NCBI GenBank assembly: GCA_049999725.1
Contig: JBNGIS010017712.1
Coordinates: forward strand, 1 to 26,145
DNA: 26,145 nt
Direction of reading: 5' to 3'
Origin: Haplomitrium mnioides
Taxonomy: Eukaryota > Marchantiophyta > Haplomitriopsida > Calobryales
Below, in pieces: positions 8,208 through 17,809 of this stretch. A program made the translations under genes and the position numbers. The notes under the pieces are model-generated. The model worked only from the letters and a program-made list of their open reading frames with translations. It was not told the DNA's origin and did no database searches. Position 1 is the first letter of the stretch, and every line of letters begins with the position of its first letter.

Positions 8208-9340
8208 AAATCCAGTCTTCCTCTTATTCCTCACCCACGCACTCTCATTAGTTTTCATCTTCTCTCACGAGAAGCCTTGAATTTACTTTCTCATGCTTGG
8301 AAGAGGATTTCTTTAATTTCCACCTCTGGAAGGCAATCCCCTTGACTGCTGGCAACCCACTCCACCTTGAGCCTTGAATGGATCTTCTCTACAGTGCGCA
8401 GGCACTAACACAGCCACTACTCTTGAGAAATTTGACCAGAAACGCCCCTAAGCACCCCTAGGATTGATGCTCTTGCACAGACAATGCTGAGACGACCTCA
8501 AGATCCCCCCTTGACGGCCTCCCTTGAATTCAAGACCGAAAGAATTCCCTTCAATTTCAAGTAGCAATACACCTCCATATGTCGGTCAACCTGCAATGAT
8601 GAGTCCACCTAGATCGCTTGAGACTCTAGAGCTCCACGCTCAGCGATTCTCAGCGCTCCTCCAGTCTACCTCCACCCCCGCTAGTCCCCTTGCACTAGTC
8701 CACTCACCTCATGTGAATCCATACTGGAATGCTCTCCTCTCTCCTTTGCTGCGTCTTCTTTTTCGAGCTTACTCTCACAACTCAATTTTGCATCTTCATC
8801 AATCTATCAATCATCCCAGTGATCCCTTCTATACCCATTGGCAGGCGCACATACCCCCTTTTTCTTGATTAGGATAGCACCTTTCCTCCTCGTTGGACTT
8901 GGTCGTTTTTCTTGTTAGCAACCGTTTCTTGGTAAGATGACACTTGGCAGTACGGTTGGGGGCCATTCTGATTAACGGTCATATCCGACGCCTTCAGGGT
9001 CGGGGGAGGAAAACTTCGGAGAAGGCTGACGATGGATTGTGCTAAGCCCTGTGCAGATCCACAATGCTCGCATTTGAAGAGTCCTGACCTGAGATTGCCT
9101 CGTTGCTGGTCCACACTAGTAAACTCGTAGCAGTCGCCGATCCAATTGCTTTGAAGCAATAAGTTGAGCACAGACCCAAAGTTGGTGGTCGGAGAGGTCT
9201 TTCTGCAGAGAGATCCAAAAAGAATTGCCCAAAGAGTGTTAGGTTCATAGATCAACACCGCAGATTGGCTACCAGACGTATCTCATGGGCTGATCCGCAA
9301 TTTTCCTCGGCTGTTTCCCCGCTGCCATGCCTCCGATGTC
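8208..9340 (-). other. Non-coding LTR interior of A2
   Basis: This stretch aligns in outline with about 2070-2990 of A1 and about 12540-13440 of A3: a shared CACGAGAAGCC block, TTCCACCTCTGGAAG, GCTGAGACGACC and GATTCNCAG...CTCCAGTC. Open frames such as 8524-8868 and 8869-9258 show no domain and are not conserved between the copies, so I do not call genes. Confidence 0.65.
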
Positions 9341-9349
9341 GTCCACACA

Positions 9350-9490
9350 CTCCCGCAAGTCGCCACGTTTCCGCAATCGCCCATGGACTCCCGCAAGCTA
9401 CCACGTTTCCACAGTTGCCCACGGACTCCCGCAAGCCGCCATGTTTCCACAGTCGCACGCAGACTCCCGCAAGCTGCCACGTGTTCCGAT
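9350..9490. repeat. 38-bp tandem repeat in A2
   Basis: CTCCCGCAAG starts at 9350, 9388, 9426 and 9464, exactly 38 bp apart. Each unit continues with a GCCACGTTTCC-like segment and a GCCCACGGA-like end. The last unit is partial. The array keeps frames open on both strands, producing several spurious open frames. Confidence 0.92.
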
Positions 9491-9762
9491 TGACTTGCTT
9501 CCGAGTCACACCATTCGACGCCGCTCCGCAAGGGGGTAGTCTAGCCGTCGCGCTGATTGGGATCCGTGGTTGACTCAACTCTAACCCGGAGGATCCCTTA
9601 GACCATCCCTAAACGCCACGTCATCTGCAGCCGCGCCATCCGACGTTGCCCCGCAAATGGGTAGGTAGACCATTTCTTTGACCCTTTTCCGAAGTTTACC
9701 CGTGGATTTCCTCCTAGTCTTCCGTAGATGCCCCGTCATCCGAAGAGTCCTTCCTGGTTCTT

Positions 9763-10135
9763 CGATAGATCATCCTTTCAGCGCTCCTTGCTCTTCCTCT
9801 AGCCGGACCTACGATAGCTCACCATTTTGGCACTCCTTGATCTTCCTCTTGTCAGACCTGCGATAGCTCACCCTTTCGGCAACTCAGCCCTTTCTCTCTT
9901 GGTCGAACTGTCAAAAAATTATCTTTTCAGCGGCTCAACTCTTCCTCTGGCCGGACTTGCGATAGCTCACCATTTTGGCACTCCTTGCTCTTCCTCTGGC
10001 TGGACCTGCAATAGCTCATCGTTTCGGCGACTCAGCTCTTCCTCTGGCTAGACTTGCGATAGATTGTCTTTTCGGCGGCTCAGCCCTTTCTCTCCCGGTC
10101 GGACCATCGATAGATCGTCCTTTCGGCCGGGCCTC
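9763..10135 (-). repeat. Tandem array of about 49-bp units in A2
   Basis: Eight units with a CGATAG-like anchor start at 9763, 9812, 9861, 9912, 9960, 10009, 10057 and 10108, spaced 48-51 bp. Each carries TTTTCGGC or TTTTGGCA, a CTCTTCCTCTGG segment and a CGGACCT-like end. It is the best-preserved version of the array also seen in A1 and A3. Confidence 0.9.
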
Positions 10136-10230
10136 CCAACGGATCCCTGTTAAGTGGGCTCTCCACGTCAAAAGATCACTCGGAACCCACTTAACCGGGC
10201 TTCCCACTTAGAGAGTCTTAGTCCCGTTAA
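10136..10230 (-). repeat. TTAA.TGGG repeat motif, first block of A2
   Basis: Two copies of a GGAACCC...TTAA.NGGGCT.CCAC motif (about 10141 and 10182) follow the 49-bp array. The same succession, array then this motif, occurs in A1 (3640-3750, 4255-4350) and A3 (14446-14515). Confidence 0.7.
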
Positions 10231-10499
10231 GTCCTACAGAGCCCGCCACCTTCCCGTGAAGACTCGCGGACTCCCTGGAGCTGCCACATCATCTGTAGCG
10301 CCCCACAGACTCCCGCCATCACTCTGAAATTGTGATGAGTTGTCGCTTCGCCCTTCAAGCCTTGCCTCGTAGTTGTCCTTCTCCAACAATCCTCCATATC
10401 GCAGAATGGTGACAAGTCACCTTTTCATTAGTCACCGCTTCACTCATCCCTGTTTTGCCCTTCAAGCTTTAGCTTACAACCCATCAGACACCTCGGAAT

Positions 10500-10615
10500 G
10501 GATCCCTTTTAACTGGGGACCCCACTTCGGGTCTTCAATCGAAACCCTTTTAATTGGGGCTCTCCACCACGGAGCTCCAGTCGGAACCCTTTTAGCTGGG
10601 GCTCCTCACGTTGTA
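10500..10615 (-). repeat. 41/42-bp tandem repeat in A2
   Basis: Three units begin GGATCCC, GAAACCC and GGAACCC at 10500, 10541 and 10583. Each continues TTTTAACTGGGG-like and ends in a CTCCAC-like segment. Confidence 0.85.
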
Positions 10616-10815
10616 TGACTCAGTTCCGATCCGTCTTTTGGGTTTCTCAGAAGGGAGAGGAGAGATGGAAGAGAGGGGGAGGAAAGAATAATGACAATAA
10701 AACAATAAAATATAATGGAATACCAATGACTAATACAAATTGAAGGACTTAACCAAGCTAGAAGCTCAATAATCCAAAAAAAAAAGAAAAAACTCAAACA
10801 CACTCAGCTGACATA

Positions 10816-10830
10816 ACTCCCCTTTTAATT
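10816..10830 (-). other. Polypurine tract of C1
   Basis: The minus strand reads AATTAAAAGGGGAGTTA directly before TGTCAGCTGAG, the LTR start at 10813. It is purine-rich and ends 0-4 bases from the LTR, as expected for the plus-strand primer of an LTR element. Confidence 0.8.
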
Positions 10831-11112
10831 GTGCAACGGCCCTGCAAACACCCTTCCTTTTTCTGACCTTCTTGGGCTCTTCCGTGACCGCCGCTCTGAC
10901 CTTCCTTGCTGGATGCTCTTTAGTCGACTTGGCCACCACACAACGCACCACTCACACAACACGAGGACACAAACGAACTTGCCCCACACCAAACTCCTAT
11001 ACCTAACACCCGCACTCCCTCGCCGGATAATGGTACGCCCACACATGCCAACTCTAATCATACATATGTACAAAAACTCAAGCGTCCTCTGTACATGGCG
11101 GCACCCTCCACA
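10831..11112 (-). other. Spacer between C1 pol and PPT
   Basis: About 280 bp lie between the pol stop and the PPT. I see no conserved domain, no second ORF of env type and no chromodomain. The short open frames in it are not supported by anything else. Confidence 0.5.
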
Positions 11113-11778
11113 TTAGTCCTCCTGGTGGTACTACCGCTTGAGCCGGTCGTAATGGACCCGATTGGAAAGGTGTGCCCCTATCATTGTGCTCAACTCTAGT
11201 GACCCATTGTCGTGAAGCACTCTCACCAGGTAGAGCCCCATCTACCGGGTATACAGCTTCCCAGAGAAGTGCAAGAACCTGTTGTCGTAGAGCAGCACCA
11301 AATCCCCACCTTTGAAGTCGACCAACCGCAGCTTTTTGTTATGTTGTTTCTTGGTTAGCTGCTGCTAGTGTTCCAGCCGCTTGTGCGTCCCTGCTTTGAT
11401 CTCTTCTAGGGCCTCCAGTTGATGTACCTATTCCATTCGGCTTGGGCCCTCCGCCATTCTCTCTTCTAGTGCCACCCAAGTTGTTGGGACTTCAAACTCC
11501 TCCGGGACTAGCGAGTGCTGTCCAAAGACCAAAAAGTAAGGGCAGTGGCCCATGGTGGTCTTGTAGGCTAGGTTATATGCATGGGTGGCGGTCAGCAGCT
11601 TCAGATCCAAGTCCACTTTATTGGTTGCCACTATTTTGTTCAAAATCTTGCCCATAATCCCGTTGGCCCTCTCCGTTAACCCATTAGCCTTAGGGTGGTA
11701 GGTTGTGGTTTTCCAATGCTTGACCAGATACCTCCCTGTGAGCTCACCAATGACCTAATTAACAAATTGTGTGCGTTG
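11113..11778 (-). pseudogene. Integrase of C1, C-terminal part
   Basis: The frame resumes left of A3 with SDQRTQF, the region of the second catalytic Asp, then YHPKANGLTERANG with the catalytic Glu of the D-D-E triad, and AYNLAYKTTMGHCPYFLVFG, typical of Ty3 integrases. The distal part (FKGGDLVLLYDNR, GKLYTR, VHYDRLK) matches the GPY/F-like C-terminal domain. Stops occur at Gln or Trp-like codons. A TAA at 11113-11115 after a YHQED segment is the likely original end. No chromodomain follows. Confidence 0.85.
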
Positions 11779-11783
11779 GTCAC
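11779..11783. repeat. Left target-site duplication of A3 (GTCAC)
   Basis: It pairs with GTCTC at 15203-15207 (4 of 5 identical). On the minus strand it covers the end of the Ser-Asp codons of integrase. Confidence 0.7.
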
Positions 11784-12389
11784 TATCGCTCCCCTGTTAT
11801 GGGCCTTAACCTTTTCAGGTCTTGCTTTGGCTGTAGGGGAGGACGGTTTACGAGCTTTCAGGTTCTTTTTTGAGATGGCCCCTTACCAGTTATCGCTTTC
11901 AGACCTTAAGGACTCTCCCTTTCCTTACAGGTCTTATGTTCACCACTCACTCTTCTTTAGTTTGCACTCAACTCATTCATTCAGAACCCTAGTCCAGATT
12001 CATCACGCCCAGCATTCATGTAATTCTTTCCATGTATTCCAAAGGTCCAAACCTGGGACCTTGCCACCTTATTTGTGCTTGAGGCAGAATGAGTGTTGGT
12101 GACCTGCACCACTTGAACAATACAACAAGGCTGGACTCCTCCTACTAGGGTTGTCACAAAATTGATATAGATGATCCTAACTATCCTAGAATGCACTAAG
12201 TCCTATTCTATGCAACAGAATCCGAACAGAGAGCATTCACCTCCAAGACACGAGAACTGTGTCGAGGGATTGAACCCCCCCTCCAAGGCTGTTCCCAAGG
12301 TCTGCTCAGCTACCCTAATGTCTTCTAATCTAATAGAACTATAGAACTTCAATGCAAAATACACAGCTAACTACACATATATGAATAGA

Positions 12390-12398
12390 CGATTTATA
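12390..12398 (-). promoter_or_regulatory. Possible TATA box of A3
   Basis: The minus strand reads TATAAATCG about 610 bp before the LTR-sense 3' end. No clear counterpart was found at the same place in A1, so this is weak. Confidence 0.25.
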
Positions 12399-13439
12399 CA
12401 ATATGTACAAAAAAAAACAGAGTCCTTGAAGGCCCTCTGGATTTCTACCAACGATTCCTTCCCTTCTAAATCTTTGCTGCCTTACAACCCACAGCCCAGC
12501 AACCACCCACGTACCCCTCTCTCCAGATAGTTTTTTAACTTCCCTCGCGAGAAGCCCTGCTTTTACTTCCTCATGATAGAAAGAGAGTTTCTTTGACTTC
12601 CACCTTTGGAAGACAACTTTTCCAGCTGCAGATAGCTCACTCCACCCCCGAGCCTCGACGAGTCATCCCGCGCAGTGCGCAGGCACTAACGCAGCCTCCC
12701 TCTCTCAGCTCCACTTGAAGAATCACACCAGAGTGTACTCTGACTACTTTGGGTTGATGCACTTGCCCAAGGAACTGCCGAGACGACTCCAAGCTCCTCA
12801 CTTAGCAGCCTCTCCTTAGTTCTTGACAGGTCAAGATCCCTTCGAGCTATCGTATCGATCACCTTCAACCTTGGTCCGCTTGCAAGAATAAGGTCACCTA
12901 GATTGGCTGAGCATCCAAAGCTCCTCACTCTTCAATCCTCGGCACCCCTCCAGTCCTCCTCTGAATCCCTCGGTTCCCCTGGAGCTAGTACCCCTGCTTC
13001 ACGTAGCTCCTCACTGAATCCTCACCCCTGCCTTACCATGCGCAATTCTCTAGTATCGCATTGCTGTCGCGCCTCACAATCGCCAGTGCATCAACCCCCA
13101 AGAATTCGAAGGCCATCGATGTATACCCCTTTGCGAGCGCTGAACCCCTGAGCCTGATCCCAAGAAAGGTCGTTAATCCTGTTGGCTCCCTAGAATTGGG
13201 AGGTGATGACGCGTGGCGCTTCGCCTGTTAATCCCGTTACAACTGACAAGGAGAGCGTGCCGCGTAATCCACCATGATGAAAGTACAATAGTAACTTCAA
13301 CAGAGAGTCCGAGGAATCTCGCGGGTTGAGATTCCGCAGATTCCTGCAGCTAAGTCCGAAGGGTTCTTCGAAATAGAGTTTCAAAGCGCCCCGTGGAACC
13401 TAGCCCACGGAATCTCCAACGATTCCTCCCGCAGATCCC

Positions 13440-13700
13440 TCTTTGTTCTCCTTGCGCCACGTCGTCCGCTGCACCGCCATCCGACGCCGCCTCGCAAAGG
13501 GGTAGGCAGACTGTCGGCTGACTTCCTTCCGAAGTTGACCCACGGAATCCCATGCGTGCTTCCCAAGACGCCACGTTGTCCGAAGGCTGCCGCCCCGCAA
13601 AGGGGTAGGCGGACCGTCGCGTGGACCCTCATTTCAAAGTTGACCATCGGAAACCCTACCAAGCTCCCCAGCGTGCCACGTTTCCAAAGCCCTTCCGCGA
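13440..13700 (-). repeat. Repeated GCAAAGGGGTAGGCGGACC motif in A3
   Basis: Two copies, CCTCGCAAAGGGGTAGGCAG at about 13490 and CCCGCAAAGGGGTAGGCGG at about 13594, each follow a GCCACGT..TCCG segment. Related copies are at about 3230 in A1 and at about 9526 and 9650 in A2. Confidence 0.75.
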
Positions 13701-13949
13701 ACTCCCTGCGCTCGGCCCGTTCTCTAAAGAGCCGCTGCGGACTTACCCCACTCACCGAATAAGAACTGTGCTAATGTCGCCATTTTTTCGTACCTTCAAA
13801 GTAGGAACTTAGCGCGCGCCCGAGGTTATCTTTGTTAACATTTCCAAAAGCTTGATATAAGAACTACAAGGCCCATTCAGACCGTTCGTCCCTTTCAAAC
13901 TTTCGGATGCCGGCCACACCCCGTCGAACTTTCACCCTTGTGATTGTTG

Positions 13950-14430
13950 AAGCTACAAGGAGTCACCCTTTCGGTGCCGCTTGCTCCTCCATCAGTTGCA
14001 CCGGCGTTATCTTGATTTTCCGGCCGCCCTCATCTTGCCACCCAATTCATCGATAGGTCGTCTTTTCGGCGTATCCTTCGTTTCCCCTAATTGGATCGGC
14101 GCCATATCGCCCGTCTAGCTTAGCCTTCTTCTCGTTGGACGGTTTGCAATGGATCACCATTTCACCACTGATGCGCTTCGTTGAATCGGATCGCTGACAA
14201 GTCCCCTTTTCGTCTTCACTCGCTCTTCGTCGGCCCGCTCGGTGATTCATCCCCCTTTCAGCTCTCCTTTGCGTTTCCTATTGACGGATCCGCGCTAAGT
14301 CGCCCCTTCGGCTTCCCCGCTCCTCCTCCGCTCGGATCTTTGATGTATCATCCTTTCAGCCCTCTCCCGTTTTCCTTCGGCCATACCTCTGATAAGTCGT
14401 TGTTTCAGACCTTCTTCCTTGCTTTCCAAT
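13950..14430 (-). repeat. Diverged tandem array of about 49-bp units in A3
   Basis: Anchors of the GATANGTCNTCTTTTCGGC type occur near 13955, 14003, 14053, 14101, 14147, 14192, 14240, 14294, 14341 and 14391. It is more GC-rich and diverged than in A2 but has the same unit design and position, and is followed by the TTAA.TGGG motif at 14450-14515. Confidence 0.7.
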
Positions 14431-15202
14431 TGGATTCCTTGCGGATTCCTCTTAACCGAGGTCCCCACGTCGCAAGACGGATGGGAACCTCGCTAAGTGG
14501 GATCCCCACTTAGGGAGGCGCCTTTCCGTAGATTATCAGGATTCTTGGTGCCGCCACGTCATCCGTGGATTCCCGCGAAGTGCTTCGGAGACGCCACGTT
14601 TCCATGGAATCTCGCGAGACCTTCCGAGGACTCCACACTTCCGTCAGGATTCGTGGACTCGAATGGGAGAGTTCGATCGACCCTTGCAGAGCGCGCTCCT
14701 GCTTGCAAGATCAAGGCGTCCCTCTTCTCTGGCCTTGCTCGCCCTCGTGACGATCTCACCTTCTCATTTTCCTCCTTGATCCTTGCTTCCCGATTTGTGG
14801 CCGTTGTAGGACCCCCGCGATCTGACTTTCTTCAGAGTGCCTTCAAATTTTGTTGTTGTGGATCCATTCTTCTTCCTCCTGCAATTGCTTCACCATAGGT
14901 GGCCGCTCTCTTCCTTCTCCTCAGGCTCCAATTCTCGCATTCCCCTCTCACACACGGGCTCTCATTGGCCTGCTTCGAATTTTGAAAGGTGGTCCCTCCT
15001 CTGGTTGGCAATCCCGGTTCCCTCCTCCTCTCCTCCACCATGATCTTGTTTCCCTCCCATGACTCATGCGCCCTACTCTTAGTAGCTATTTGAGGGTAAT
15101 CCGTGGCTCCTGAGAGGTCTTTACTCTTGCTAAGGATTATTGTGCCGCTGATGCTTTTGATTTTGTGAATTCTGCTTGAGTGCTCCAGAGCACCGGCTCA
15201 CA

Positions 15203-15207
15203 GTCTC
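15203..15207. repeat. Right target-site duplication of A3 (GTCTC)
   Basis: Partner of 11779-11783. Confidence 0.7.
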
Positions 15208-15605
15208 TCACCAACTCCAACAGTGCTCCGAATCGGATGAAGATCTGCTCATAGAGGAATCGAGCCACCATCGGCGCGTTGTCCTTCCTGGTTGCCCTAG
15301 CCTCCACCCACTTGGTGGCGTAGTCAGTGGAAAGCAGAATGTACCTTATCTTACGCCTCGTGGACAGAGTGATGGGCCCAATGAAGTCAATTCCCCACTT
15401 CTCGAATGGGGCCAAGGGAATGATCGGCACTAAGGGATGGTGGTATGCTGCTGCCCGTTTCCCAGTCCGCTGACAAGCATCACACTTTTTTACAAAGAAA
15501 TGGACATCCCTATGCAGGTAGGCCACCAATATTTAGCGTCCACAATCTTTCGAATGGTGGTTTCTGCCGTACAATGACCATTGACCTCTTCCTCATGCAT
15601 CGTTC
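15208..15605 (-). pseudogene. Integrase of C1, N-terminal part
   Basis: The HHCC zinc-binding module is visible: HEEEVNGH at the start and CDACQRTGKR. The first catalytic Asp lies in WGIDFIGPI, followed by STDYATKWVEA and the lead-in to the second Asp (LLELVRD). The frame then runs into A3 at 15202. A one-base shift near 15530 separates the two zinc-binding halves. The 130-aa open frame at 15137-15529 ends in A3 LTR sequence, so its last about 22 residues are not integrase. Confidence 0.85.
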
Positions 15606-15609
15606 GCAT

Positions 15610-15900
15610 CACTACCATGGACTAGTCTTTCTCTAGACACCTGCGTATTTGCCCGTCTATGCCTTGTTGGTGCAGCATTCCCTTGATCATGAGGAAGGGC
15701 CTCACCTTTCTGAGAAACATTGTTGCTTGTTCTAGGGTGCGCCCTGAGGGGATCCTTGCCGTCAAGAGGAACCCAATGATGTCCCCATACTCTGTGGGTC
15801 TCCCTTCCCTTATGTGGAACAGGTCTTCATCCAAGAAAGTGTCCTCCACTCCCTCTGCACTCGGCTGCCCCTCAATCCTCCAGAAAAATTCTGCATTCTA
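15610..15900 (-). pseudogene. RNase H / integrase linker of C1
   Basis: The open segment 15622-15849 (EDTFLDEDLFHIREG to IRRCLEKD) lies between RNase H and the integrase zinc domain. In Ty3 elements this tether carries the approach to the HHCC module (here MLHQQGIDGQIRRCLEKD). It has no catalytic residues of its own. A stop joins it to the integrase frame. Confidence 0.65.
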
Positions 15901-16215
15901 GTGTTTCTTCCTTGGCTTAATCCGCACCTCAAAGTAAAACTCTTGGAGTAGCATCATCCAGCTCGCCACTCTCCCAGTCAGATCAAGCTTGTTGACCATG
16001 TATTTCATGGCATCATGATCAGTGTGGAACACTACCTTGTAGTGTAGCAAGTAGTGCCTAAATTTCTTCAGCGAGTAAATTATCCCTACGGCCTCACAAT
16101 CGGTCAATGAGAGGAGTTTGTTGGCGAAGTAGATTGGGTGGTCCCTCTCTTACTCCTCCAACTGGCTCAGCACTGCTCCTACACAGAAGCCTGAAACATC
16201 CACCATCACGTGGAA
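15890..16215 (-). pseudogene. RNase H of C1
   Basis: The frame HVMVDVSGFCVGAVLSQ holds the first catalytic Asp region. SLTDCEAVGIIYSLKKFRHYLL carries the Glu helix and FHTDHDAMKYMVN the second Asp (TDH). The terminal motif that is normally ADxLSR reads NAEFFWRIEG, so the last Asp is Glu and the LSR is lost. Stops break the frame near 16149 and 15898. It would degrade the RNA strand during reverse transcription. Confidence 0.82.
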
Positions 16216-16549
16216 CTCTTTGGACCAGTTTGGGGGTGCCAAGATAGGTGCGTTGGCTAATCGCCTTTTGAGCTCATCAAAGGTGGATCTCCTATGCTCG
16301 GTTGGCTCAAAATCACTGCCTCTTTTCACCACCTTAGTCAGGTGGTAGGCTACTAGGGCAAATTTTGGGATGAACCGTCGGTAGTAGTCCACACAGCCTA
16401 GGAATCCCTGCACTTCCACCAGGCACGTTGGAAATGCCACACCCAGCCACACTGCCACCTTTTCTTGGTCCACGGCAATTCCTTGGCTAGAGACCCTATG
16501 CCCCAGTAGTATCCCTTTCCTTACTGCAAAGAAGCATTTTCCTAGGTGC
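16216..16549 (-). pseudogene. RT thumb / connection of C1, distal part
   Basis: It continues RT left of D2 with QLHLGKCFFAVRKGILLGH, then VQGFLGCVDYYRRFIPKFA and the DFEPTEHRRSTFDELK segment typical of Ty3 RT-connection. The open frame here (16150-16599) begins inside D2; its first 15 or so residues are LTR-derived. Confidence 0.85.
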
Positions 16550-16554
16550 AGCTG
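16550..16554. repeat. Left target-site duplication of D2 (AGCTG)
   Basis: The right partner, ATCCG at 17133-17137, matches at only 3 of 5 bases. The RT reading frame supports the left copy as original. Confidence 0.45.
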
Positions 16555-17132
16555 TGTAACACTACTTATATACGCACAAGTTAGCACCGACACATACAAG
16601 AGAAGCGCACAAAGACTTCAAAAACTCACAAGGCAAGAGATGCCAAACAAGGCACTCTCCATTCTTTATATACTTGATATAAAGCTTCTTGCTTATATAG
16701 GTGGAGGAACCTTATTGTTCCCTTTTCTATCCTCTTCTAATTGGACCGCTCTTTTCTCTCTCACTCTAATTGGACCACCTTTTACTTTTATTCTCCATCT
16801 ACCACATGTTCTTATCCTTAGAACCTTCCATCTCTCTTTAATTCTCCTTTTGCCACGTGTCTTTATCTTTATCTCTTTAATTCTCCTTCTGCCATGTGTC
16901 CTTATCTTTAGAACCTTCTCTTTAGTTTAATTCTCCGCTTGCCACGTGTTCTTATCTAGGCTCCTTCTTTCACTTTAATTTGTTGACTTTCTCTCCTCTT
17001 GCCACGTGTCCAATTCTCTATAATAGCAATCTCTTTTTGCTACTCTAACTTAGTATTATCTTTCTAGACATAGTTGACACTATATCTTACATTATTTTTG
17101 GTCATGGCTTACTAAAGTTAGGGATGATTACA
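16555..17132 (-). mobile_element. D2: solo LTR of family D, nested in C1 RT
   Basis: This 578-bp unit starts TGTAACACTAC and ends GATTACA, very similar to D1 throughout, including TGCCAAACAAGGCACTCTCC and TATAGGTGGAGGAAC. It interrupts the RT frame after RCRETGLR and before LHLGKC. A TATA box (minus, 16664-16672) and a G-box cluster are conserved in position. No coding content. Confidence 0.88.
16795..17010 (-). promoter_or_regulatory. Decayed G-box/ABRE modules in D2
   Basis: Intact CACGTG cores lie at 16854-16859, 16943-16948 and 17003-17008. Two more equivalents are mutated: CACATG at 16803 and CATGTG at 16893. Only the 17003 copy keeps the full minus-strand GGACACGTGGC. Both lost cores differ by a single transition at the central CpG. 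Confidence 0.75.
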
Positions 17133-17137
17133 ATCCG

Positions 17138-17809
17138 CAACCCCGTTTCTCTGCAACGCTGGAAGATAAGCCGCACATGCTCCTCATGAACTTTTACTGT
17201 GCCATACACAAAGTCGTCTATGAAGATCTCCAAGAACTTTCTGAGGTAGTTCCGAAACATATTCATCATTAACCTCTAGAATATACTCGGGACGCTACAG
17301 AGACCAAATGGCATTCTCCAAAAGGCAAACACTCCTCACTCTGTCGTGAAAGCAGTTTTAAACTGGTCCTCCTTTTGTATCCATACCTAATTGTATCCAG
17401 AGTACCCATCCATGAAACTGTAAACCTCTTGGCCCGCCACTAGGTCCAGCACACCATCAATGAAAGAGAGAGGGTAGTGGTCCTTCTTGGTTGCCACATT
17501 CAACCTGCGGAAGTCTTGGCAAACCCTAATCTTTGGATTCCCATCCAAGCTCGCCTTCTTCAGCACCACCACCAGAGGGGACACCTATTCGTTGTTCAAG
17601 ACAGGATATATGAACCCTACTTCTAAGAGCTTATCCAACTCCACTTTGACCAATAGAGAGAAGCGTGGGTTCATTCTGTACTGTCGCTGCCTTACAGAGG
17701 TAGCAATGTCTTCCAAATCAATTCTGTGCTCCCCTAGCTCTCTGGGTAAGCCCTTCAGATCCATATGGCTCCATGCAAATATGTCACTGAAATTCCCTAG
17801 GGTCTGCAT
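17138..17809 (-). pseudogene. Reverse transcriptase of C1, catalytic part
   Basis: Opening motifs are HRIDLEDIATSVRQRQYRMNP and VGFIYPVLNNE, then IRVCQDFRRLN, HYPLSFIDGVLDLVAG and the first Asp motif FMDGYSGYN. The catalytic box FIDDF is intact at 17209-17223 (Asp pair 17213-17218). HEEHVRLIFQRCRETGL follows and meets D2. Stops occur at 17582, 17387 and twice more between 17280 and 17345, at codons that are Gln or similar in relatives. The F-x-DD form fits Tat/Athila-like Ty3 RTs. Confidence 0.87.

Larger units (their letters stand above)
7485..10813 (-). repeat. A2: 3' LTR of C1, left end missing
   Basis: The right end CAGCTGACA at 10805-10813 abuts a purine-rich tract on the minus strand, the expected PPT/LTR junction, so A2 is the 3' LTR. 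The interior matches A1 and A3, for example TTTCTCACGAGAAGCC at about 8262 and the 49-bp array. The left (LTR-sense 3') end is missing: at about 7485 it is joined directly to B1. It hosts solo LTR D1. Excluding D1 about 2.8 kb of LTR remain. Confidence 0.78.
11784..15202 (-). mobile_element. A3: solo long LTR of family C, nested in C1 integrase
   Basis: This 3.42-kb insert splits the C1 integrase frame, which continues correctly on both sides. Its left end TATCGCTCCCC corresponds to TGTCAGCCCC of A1 with mutated termini; its right end is GGCTCACA. The interior follows A1 and A2: TTCAGGTTCTTTT..GATGGCCCC at 11857, the CGAGAAGCCCTG block at about 12547, GGGGTAGGCGGACC at about 13599, and the approximately 49-bp array. 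Orientation is minus, as for A1 and A2. No coding sequence. It is a family C LTR inside another family C element. Confidence 0.82.

Noticed and set aside
9265-9573. Overlapping open frames of about 70-108 aa on both strands
   Set aside because: They come from the 38-bp repeat, which is free of stops in several frames. No protein similarity is recognisable.
10831-11112. Possible env-like or additional ORF after C1 pol
   Set aside because: Only short frames are present, without signal peptide, membrane segments or conservation that I can see.
12266-12312. tRNA-like A box (TAGCTGAGCAGA) and B box (GGTTCAATCCC) on the minus strand, suggesting a SINE or tRNA
   Set aside because: Only about 24 bases separate the boxes, shorter than in tRNAs; there is no T-run terminator after it, no cloverleaf, and the boxes are not conserved at the matching place in A1. 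It is LTR sequence.
13381-13755. 124-aa minus-strand open frame rich in Arg and Gly
   Set aside because: It overlaps the GGGGTAGGCGG repeat motifs of A3; the matching parts of A1 and A2 do not keep the frame.
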